Of a DNA stretch of 11,903 nucleotides, positions 7,774-11,903 are shown in pieces (within the stretch, counting starts at the first letter, position 1; the number at the start of each line of letters is the position of its first letter). The notes under the pieces are model-generated. The model had not been told where the DNA came from. It did not search any database and saw only the letters and a program-made list of their open reading frames with translations. This stretch comes from Phycisphaerae bacterium (GTDB lineage Bacteria > Planctomycetota > Phycisphaerae > JAJVII01). Location of the stretch: NCBI GenBank assembly GCA_028706835.1, contig JAQTVL010000067.1, positions 1 to 11,903 on the forward strand, given 5' to 3'. Both the position numbers and the translations under genes were made by a program.

Positions 7774-9354
7774 TCACTTGCCCGAGCCCGCCGGGCACTC
7801 GATCACCACGTCGAACGTGTACACGAACCTCGGATTGCCGGACCGCGTGTTGTCCGGCACCGGCGGCTTCGGCGCCGGGTCGATCACGACCGGCTTGGCG
7901 TAGATGGCCCGCAGCCGCTCGCGGATATCCACCACCGTGTCCGCCCGCTCGCCCGCGCCGAACAGATGGATTCGCCACCCGCCGCCGGAGATCATCTCGC
8001 CGGTCAGCTTGTCGACCACTGCCTGCTCGTGCAGCGGCGTGCGGCCCTGCCACGAGGCCATCCACATGTCGTTGATCCGCCGGAACTCATCCATCCATTG
8101 CGGCGCCGATCGTTCGTAGTGCTTCACGTCGTTGACGACCTTGCCGAACGCCGTCACCTTGTCGGCATCGGTCTTCAGCAAGGCGGCCCGTTTCTGGGCC
8201 GGCTCGTTGCGAGCCTCCGCAACCGCCAGGAGCGCGACATTCCCCGCCACCAGCACCGCCGCCGCGCCCAGCGCCCCGATGACCGCCAGCCGGCGATGCT
8301 GCTGCCGACGCGCCACCAAGTCCACCGGGCGGCGCGGGTGCAGGAAGTCGAACCCCGGCGACGCCGTCTTCACCTCGCCGAGCACCAGCCCCAGCGCCGC
8401 GGAGAAATCCCCCGCTCCGCGCGAGTGCTCAGCCGGCAGCGAAATCCCCCGGCTCGGCTCGAGCAGCCAGCCGCGGACGTCCAGCCGCTGGCCCAGCCGC
8501 TCGGCGATCGACGGCGCCAGCCATTCCGGCGCCGCGACGATCGTGCCGTCGAGTTCCAGGTCCGGCACCGCGGCCCGCGCCGCCTGCACCGAGCGAATCA
8601 CTTCCAGCGTCAGCCGGTTGAGGAACTCCGTCGGATCATCGCGCTCCGCCAGCGCGACCGAGGCCGATCGGCTGAACACCAGCCCGCCGCCGCGAATGAT
8701 ATCGATCTCCGTCAGCTCAGGCCCGACGTTCACCAGCAGCAGTCGCCGGCTGACGTCTTGCGGCGCGCACGCCCGCACGGTCTGGAGGTTGCTGAAACAC
8801 CGCAGGCCAAGCCGGACCAGCCCGAGCCCAGCCGCAACCGCCACCTGCTGGAAGTAGCAGATCACATCCCGCCGCGTCGCCGCGACAAGGTATTCGCGCA
8901 TCACGAGCTGCGCCGCCGGCTGGGCGCCGCCGGCTGAGGGCGCAGCGCCAGGCGACGGCGGCGGCGAGGCGGCGGCCGTCGACGACTCACCGACCAGGCT
9001 GAAATCGATCACCGCTTCATCCGCGGCGAACGGCAGGTCTTTCTGCATCTGGAACTGGATCAGCGCCGGGATTTCCAGATCCGGCGCGGCGGCGGGGACC
9101 ATCAGCGTCTTGAGTACTACCTGGTCGCGGGGGATGGCCATCAGCGTGTGCGACCCGCCGCAGTGATGCTTCGACAGCACCCCCGCCAGCCAGCGTCCGA
9201 ACGCCGTCGCGTCTTCGATCTTCACTGCCTCGGGCAGCGACTCCTGGAACATCCGCCGCACCGACGCCCCGGCCCCGCCCAGACGCGCCGCGACCGCCCG
9301 CAGTTGGCGGTGGTCAAAGTCCAGCGCCAGAATGTCTTTGCTGAATAACGCCAT
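7774..9354 (-). CDS. gspL: GspL-like assembly protein (PilM-like plus PilN-like fusion)
   Basis: The predicted protein has 526 residues. I chose ATG 9354 (MALFSKDILALDFD) because PilM and GspL proteins typically begin just before this first actin-fold strand. An in-frame GTG at 9363 would add three residues, and neither start has a strong Shine-Dalgarno site. Residues 1 to about 345 resemble the cytoplasmic actin-like PilM/GspL domain: LALDFD with HRQLRAVAA; VLKTLMVPAAAPDLEIPALIQ; DLPFAADEAVIDF at about 105-118; LLLVNVGPELTEIDII at about 205-220; and SAALGLVLG near the end. The usual PilM phosphate-binding DIG motifs read DFD and NVG, so nucleotide binding is doubtful, as in GspL. A Ser/Pro/Ala-rich loop follows IDF (about 119-150). 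A single membrane helix lies at about 355-380, then a PilN-like periplasmic part with a helical stretch and a closing beta domain ending FVYTFDVVIECP. In T2SS, GspL links the ATPase to GspM and the periplasm. It follows gspK after a 106-115-base gap with no evident promoter, and ends 16 bases before the next gene. Confidence 0.87.
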   Translation of the reverse strand: MALFSKDILALDFDHRQLRAVAARLGGAGASVRRMFQESLPEAVKIEDATAFGRWLAGVLSKHHCGGSHTLMAIPRDQVVLKTLMVPAAAPDLEIPALIQFQMQKDLPFAADEAVIDFSLVGESSTAAASPPPSPGAAPSAGGAQPAAQLVMREYLVAATRRDVICYFQQVAVAAGLGLVRLGLRCFSNLQTVRACAPQDVSRRLLLVNVGPELTEIDIIRGGGLVFSRSASVALAERDDPTEFLNRLTLEVIRSVQAARAAVPDLELDGTIVAAPEWLAPSIAERLGQRLDVRGWLLEPSRGISLPAEHSRGAGDFSAALGLVLGEVKTASPGFDFLHPRRPVDLVARRQQHRRLAVIGALGAAAVLVAGNVALLAVAEARNEPAQKRAALLKTDADKVTAFGKVVNDVKHYERSAPQWMDEFRRINDMWMASWQGRTPLHEQAVVDKLTGEMISGGGWRIHLFGAGERADTVVDIRERLRAIYAKPVVIDPAPKPPVPDNTRSGNPRFVYTFDVVIECPAGSGK

Positions 9355-9469
9355 AGCACTCACTGATACAACGTCGCCATGCGACCCGTCTTGCGTTCAT
9401 CCGACCGAAGTGTGCGTCAGGCGCCAATGACGACGCCTTTGCCTGCCCGCCTGCTTTCGCAGTGCAACA

Positions 9470-11518
9470 CTACCGTCGCGTCGTCGCCTCGCCCGGCTCG
9501 CCGTCCAGCTTGTAGGCTGGGCCTAGGCCGGTCAGGTCGCGGCAATATATCGTTCGCGGCTTGCCCGTGCTCAGGTCGAGCACCGCTTCCATCCGGTGGA
9601 ACAGGCCCAGGCTCTTCGAATAGCCGACCGACTCGACACGTATCTGCCGCCCGCGGCCGCACAACTTCGGGCTCAACTCGCGGAATCGCTCCTCGCTCAG
9701 CACGCCCTTGGTGACAAGCCAGGCGTGTGTCAATTGATCTTCCGGGGCGAGATCGGCCTGCTGGCTGACCGCGTTATCCGCCTCTTCGGCATTGAACCCG
9801 ATTGCATCGAGCACAACGCGCGAGGCCGCCGCCGGGTTGACCTTGCCCATGCTCAGCGACGATCGGGAGCAGGTGAGTTCTTCCAGCGCGAGCTGGAGTT
9901 CGCCCAGTTTCAGGGGCGACTCGAGTTGCCGCTGGTTGCTGCCACCGCCCGTGCCACCTGTGCCGCCACCATTCCACGGTGTCCCGCCACCACCGCTGGT
10001 CTTACCGCCGCCGGTGTTGCTACCGCCTGTGTTACCACCTGTGTTACCACCTGTGTTGCCACCGCCTGTGTTGTTGCCGCCGCGGTTGCCGCGATTGCCC
10101 CGGTTACCCCGATTGCCGCGACCGGTGTTGCCGGTCCCGCTCGCCCCGCTAGTGTCGCCGCCGGCTGTCGGGTCCACCGCCTGCGCCAGCCGAATCCGCG
10201 GCATCATCATCAAATCCGGCGGCATCGGCTGAAGCAGATTGAGTGCCGGCCCAAACGGGCTGCCACCCGAGTTCCCGCCGGGGGTGCGCGGAGTGATCTT
10301 CGGTTGCTGACCGGCTGGGGGCTGCGTGCCGGGGCCGTTGCCCGCCGGGGGCTGGACCCCGCCGCCGCGCGGCCGCCGCCCGGTACCGCCGGTACCGCCA
10401 GTGCCACCCGTGCCCCCTCCACTAGCACCGCCGCCGATGGTCCATTTTCCGCCCAGCAGGTTGCCGGGGTCTTCGGGAAGTTCCGGGTGCTCGGGGTTGT
10501 TGAATTTCACGCCGGCCTTCCGCGCGTCCCGCACGAACGCCGCCACCTCCTCCGAGAATTTCCGATCGATCATCGCCGTGTAGATGTCGTCCGGGGCACT
10601 GGTCGCGATGTTGATCCGGGGACGCAGGTCGTGCGTCTTGTTCGGCTCAGCCGAGCACACCGTCAGGTAGGCCGCCCAGCCCGGGTGCAGCTTGCCGTCA
10701 GCAGGGTCCGGCGGAAGCGACTTGTCGCCGTCGTTCTCGTTCGGCTCGAGCAGTCCGTTGCGGTTCATGTCGTTGCCGTAGAGCAACTGCTCCGTCACGC
10801 CTTTGACCAGCAGCAGTTCCTCGACCGACTCGAACGGGCCGTTCTTGGCGCTGTAGGGGTGGGCGAGCGACTGGTAGTAGTCGTTTTCCGCGCCGCCGTC
10901 GCGGGTGTCGCTGTCCGCGTCCCGCCAATCGAGGATGGCGGCTGCGATCTGAGGCGACATGTCCGGCAAGGCCAGCAGCGCGGTTATGGCCTGCTCCTCG
11001 GTCAATTGGCCGGGCCGCGTGCCCACGTCGGTGATCGCATTCAAGTTCAACTTGCCAGCCTCGTCGGTCAGGCCGTAAGCGGGCGTCGTGTCGCTGGTCA
11101 TATCGTCGCGCATGAGCGAGAACTGCCAGTCGCCGGCGCCGCTGGCGTCGCGCGTGCCGGCGTTGGCGATCACCGAGATGCCGTGGAACTTTTCCGCGTT
11201 GTTCGACAGGTTCGTCTTCGCCTGGTTCGGGTCGAGCAGCATGGCCGACGCATACGCGATGCCCGCCCGGGCCGCCTCCACCGCCTGCGCCGCCTGCCGA
11301 TCCGCCAGGGCTCCGGTCAGTTGCGAGCGGATGTAGAAGTTCAGGCTCGCCGCCAGCAGCCCGGTCATCAGCACGACCATCAGCACGACGAACAGGATCA
11401 TGCCGGAGGAATGACCAATGACGAATCGCACGCGCGGACCTTCGGTCCTGCGGCTAAACAACAACGGCCGCGTCTGCACAACGGTTTCGTCATTCGTCAT
11501 TTGACATTGTTTTGTCAT
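9470..11518 (-). CDS. gspK: GspK-like minor pseudopilin with Gly/Asn-rich insertion
   Basis: This 682-residue protein is about twice the usual GspK length. GspK sits at the tip of the T2SS pseudopilus with GspI and GspJ. Residues 1-39 form a basic leader ending SSG before M40, a plausible prepilin peptidase site. M40 starts the hydrophobic helix (ILFVVLMVVLMTGLLAA), which lacks Glu+5, as is known for GspK. Residues about 145-290 carry the typical GspK helical domain: DEAGKLNLN, then ILDWRDADSD, GAENDYY, and FESVEELLLVKGVTEQL. An EF-hand-like loop lies at 250-261, and RINIAT follows. Residues about 355-535 are low-complexity Gly/Asn/Thr/Pro sequence. The remainder (LGELQLALEEL to the end) looks like the second half of the fold, with an FHRMEAVLDL strand. 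The start at 11518 lies inside a palindromic repeat. ATG 11500 (MTNDE) is an equally possible start, since neither has a clear Shine-Dalgarno site. M40 (11401) would leave no leader. The stop is TAG at 9470. Confidence 0.92.
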   Translation of the reverse strand: MTKQCQMTNDETVVQTRPLLFSRRTEGPRVRFVIGHSSGMILFVVLMVVLMTGLLAASLNFYIRSQLTGALADRQAAQAVEAARAGIAYASAMLLDPNQAKTNLSNNAEKFHGISVIANAGTRDASGAGDWQFSLMRDDMTSDTTPAYGLTDEAGKLNLNAITDVGTRPGQLTEEQAITALLALPDMSPQIAAAILDWRDADSDTRDGGAENDYYQSLAHPYSAKNGPFESVEELLLVKGVTEQLLYGNDMNRNGLLEPNENDGDKSLPPDPADGKLHPGWAAYLTVCSAEPNKTHDLRPRINIATSAPDDIYTAMIDRKFSEEVAAFVRDARKAGVKFNNPEHPELPEDPGNLLGGKWTIGGGASGGGTGGTGGTGGTGRRPRGGGVQPPAGNGPGTQPPAGQQPKITPRTPGGNSGGSPFGPALNLLQPMPPDLMMMPRIRLAQAVDPTAGGDTSGASGTGNTGRGNRGNRGNRGNRGGNNTGGGNTGGNTGGNTGGSNTGGGKTSGGGGTPWNGGGTGGTGGGSNQRQLESPLKLGELQLALEELTCSRSSLSMGKVNPAAASRVVLDAIGFNAEEADNAVSQQADLAPEDQLTHAWLVTKGVLSEERFRELSPKLCGRGRQIRVESVGYSKSLGLFHRMEAVLDLSTGKPRTIYCRDLTGLGPAYKLDGEPGEATTRR
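10016..10120 (-). repeat. Coding minisatellite for Gly-Asn-rich tract in GspK
   Basis: Two short tandem repeats adjoin each other inside the gspK-like frame. At about 10021-10074 a 12-base unit (plus-strand CCTGTGTTACCA and variants) encodes repeated Gly-Gly-Asn-Thr. At about 10081-10120 a 9-base unit (variants of CGGTTGCCG and CGATTGCCC) encodes repeated Gly-Asn-Arg. Because the units are multiples of three, copy number can change without breaking the frame. The tract belongs to a wider Gly-rich region (about 9920-10165), and a second Gly/Thr run lies at about 10365-10440. Confidence 0.8.
10736..10771 (-). other. EF-hand-like calcium-binding loop in GspK
   Basis: Codons 250-261 of the gspK-like frame encode DMNRNGLLEPNE. 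This fits the canonical 12-residue EF-hand / dockerin-type loop: Asp, Asn and Asn at positions 1, 3 and 5, Gly at 6, a hydrophobic residue at 8, and Glu at 12. It sits between the LLLVKGVTEQLLYGN helix and the PGWAAYLTV strand of the GspK helical domain. Calcium binding is known for GspK and other pseudopilins, but this loop looks like an added site. That it binds metal is inference. Confidence 0.5.
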
Positions 11519-11532
11519 TCGGAATTCGTCAT
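11407..11532. repeat. Imperfect palindromic repeat element built of AATGACGAA words
   Basis: Two arms face each other: AATGACCAATGACGAA at 11410-11425 on the plus strand, and its near-perfect inverse (15 of 16 bases) at 11486-11501. A 60-base spacer separates them and contains a small hairpin, GGACC-TTC-GGTCC, at 11436-11448. Beyond the right arm, further copies of the same word on the minus strand reach the GspJ stop codon (AATGACGAATTC at 11521-11532 and AATGACAAA near 11511-11519). The words read as MTNDE in one direction and as FVIRHL/FVIGHSS in the other, a pattern I associate from memory with dispersed repeats in planctomycete genomes. The element fills the whole J-K gap and runs on into the start of the gspK frame. 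Whether it is a mobile (MITE- or REP-like) element or a domesticated sequence cannot be decided from one copy. Confidence 0.6.
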
Positions 11533-11903
11533 TTAGTTCTTCTGCTGCTTCACCCCGCCGCGGGAAACCAGTTCGCCGGAGGCGAGGTACACCACCGTCT
11601 GGTAGCTCCGTGACGGCAACGCTTCCGTCGCGTCGTCGCCAAACAGTTCCTTGAGCCGGTCCTCGATCGTCTTGCCCTCATCCAGGTGCTTGGGCGTCAG
11701 CAACGGCGAAAAGCCGATCGTAATCTCCACCGCCAGCGGCGTCGGGCCGGACGCACCCTTCTCGTACGTATCGCTCCACGTCGATCCGTCATAGTAGCGC
11801 AGATGAATCCACTGCACCTCCGGGCTGATCGTCTCGGTCACCAGCAGCGGGTCCGGCGGAGCCTCATCAGCCGTCGCCGCAGTGGAGCCGTCGCTCGTAT
11901 CAT
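11533..11903 (-). CDS. gspJ: GspJ-like minor pseudopilin, C-terminal part (5' end outside window)
   Basis: The frame is open from the window edge to a TAA at 11533-11535, giving about 122 C-terminal residues. The GTG at 11839-11841 is an internal Val codon, not the start, because the reading frame continues upstream through an Asp/Ala/Pro-rich stretch (ADEAPPDPLLV). The recognisable part is VQWIHLRYYDGSTW followed by a Pro-Leu-Ala-Val-Glu-Ile strand (PLAVEITIGF). This matches the GspJ pattern of a strand with Arg-Tyr-x-Asp-Gly-x-x-Trp and then a 'P.aV.i.i' strand in the pseudopilin beta-sheet. GspJ is a minor pseudopilin that caps the T2SS pseudopilus with GspI and GspK in the periplasm. The gene ends 14 bases before the gspK-like start, the usual J-K order, which supports the call. 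An acidic insertion (about 11660-11690, TIEDRLKELFGDD) follows the second strand and is not obviously part of the standard fold. The prepilin leader and transmembrane helix are outside the window. Confidence 0.78.
   Translation of the reverse strand, partial: DTSDGSTAATADEAPPDPLLVTETISPEVQWIHLRYYDGSTWSDTYEKGASGPTPLAVEITIGFSPLLTPKHLDEGKTIEDRLKELFGDDATEALPSRSYQTVVYLASGELVSRGGVKQQKN

Noticed and set aside
6678..8075. Plus-strand open frame (about 465 codons) opposite the GspM/GspC-like and GspL-like genes
   Set aside because: It is antisense to two well-supported genes, is His/Arg/Pro-rich and low in complexity, and shows no domain pattern.
9364..9469. Possible promoter or second repeat copy in the K-L gap
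   Set aside because: An AATGACGA word (9426-9433) and a 5-bp stem (9415-9419 with 9428-9432) are present, but both are too short to stand out from chance. I see no convincing -35/-10 pair on the minus strand.
9596..11536. Plus-strand open frame of about 646 codons opposite the gspK-like gene
   Set aside because: The composition is an Arg/Val/Ala-rich shadow of the GspK frame. The minus strand has the conserved GspK motifs.
11839..11841. GTG as start of a 102-residue protein
   Set aside because: The frame is open upstream to the window edge, and the encoded region is the middle of a GspJ-like fold, so this is an internal Val codon.

Overview
The window is GC-rich bacterial DNA with every supported gene on the minus strand. 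It reads as part of one operon for a type II secretion / type IV pilus-like envelope machine. In transcription order (high to low coordinates) I see: the C-terminal end of a GspJ-like minor pseudopilin (11533-11903, cut by the window edge); a GspK-like minor pseudopilin with a large Gly/Asn-rich insertion (9470-11518); a GspL-like protein with a PilM-like actin-fold half and a PilN-like membrane half (7774-9354); a single-pass protein that appears to join a GspM/PilO-like region to a GspC/PilP-like domain (6702-7757); and an extremely long GspD-family secretin-type protein (1-6637), still open after 2212 codons when the window ends.

The likely source is a planctomycete or a related member of the PVC group, perhaps of the Phycisphaerae type. 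The reasons are the high GC, the Thr-Gln-Pro-rich linkers (repeated TQP), the fused and enlarged T2SS parts, and an AATGACGAA-word repeat (read as MTNDE one way and FVIRHSS-like the other) of a kind I remember as common in planctomycete genomes. This is inference from memory; no rRNA or other taxonomic marker is present.

Intergenic gaps are short: 14, 106-115, 16 and 64 bases. No strong promoter or rho-independent terminator is visible, which fits one polycistronic message. The 64-base gap before the giant gene holds a 12-bp hairpin followed by a clear Shine-Dalgarno site.

The outstanding feature is the secretin-like protein. Ordinary GspD has N0 plus three N-type domains and then a membrane barrel. 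Here a signal peptide, a Pro/Thr-rich linker and an N0-like domain are followed by about 22 complete divergent secretin-N-type domains and the start of another, with no barrel reached yet. If the C-terminus beyond base 1 has a barrel, this would form an unusually long periplasmic tube. The GspM-GspC-type fusion encoded just upstream is a plausible inner-membrane partner for it. A second curiosity is that the leader peptide of the GspK-like protein is encoded by a palindromic AATGACGAA-type repeat element. The core T2SS genes for the ATPase (GspE), the platform protein (GspF) and the major and other minor pseudopilins (GspG/H/I) are not in the window and may lie beyond base 11903.
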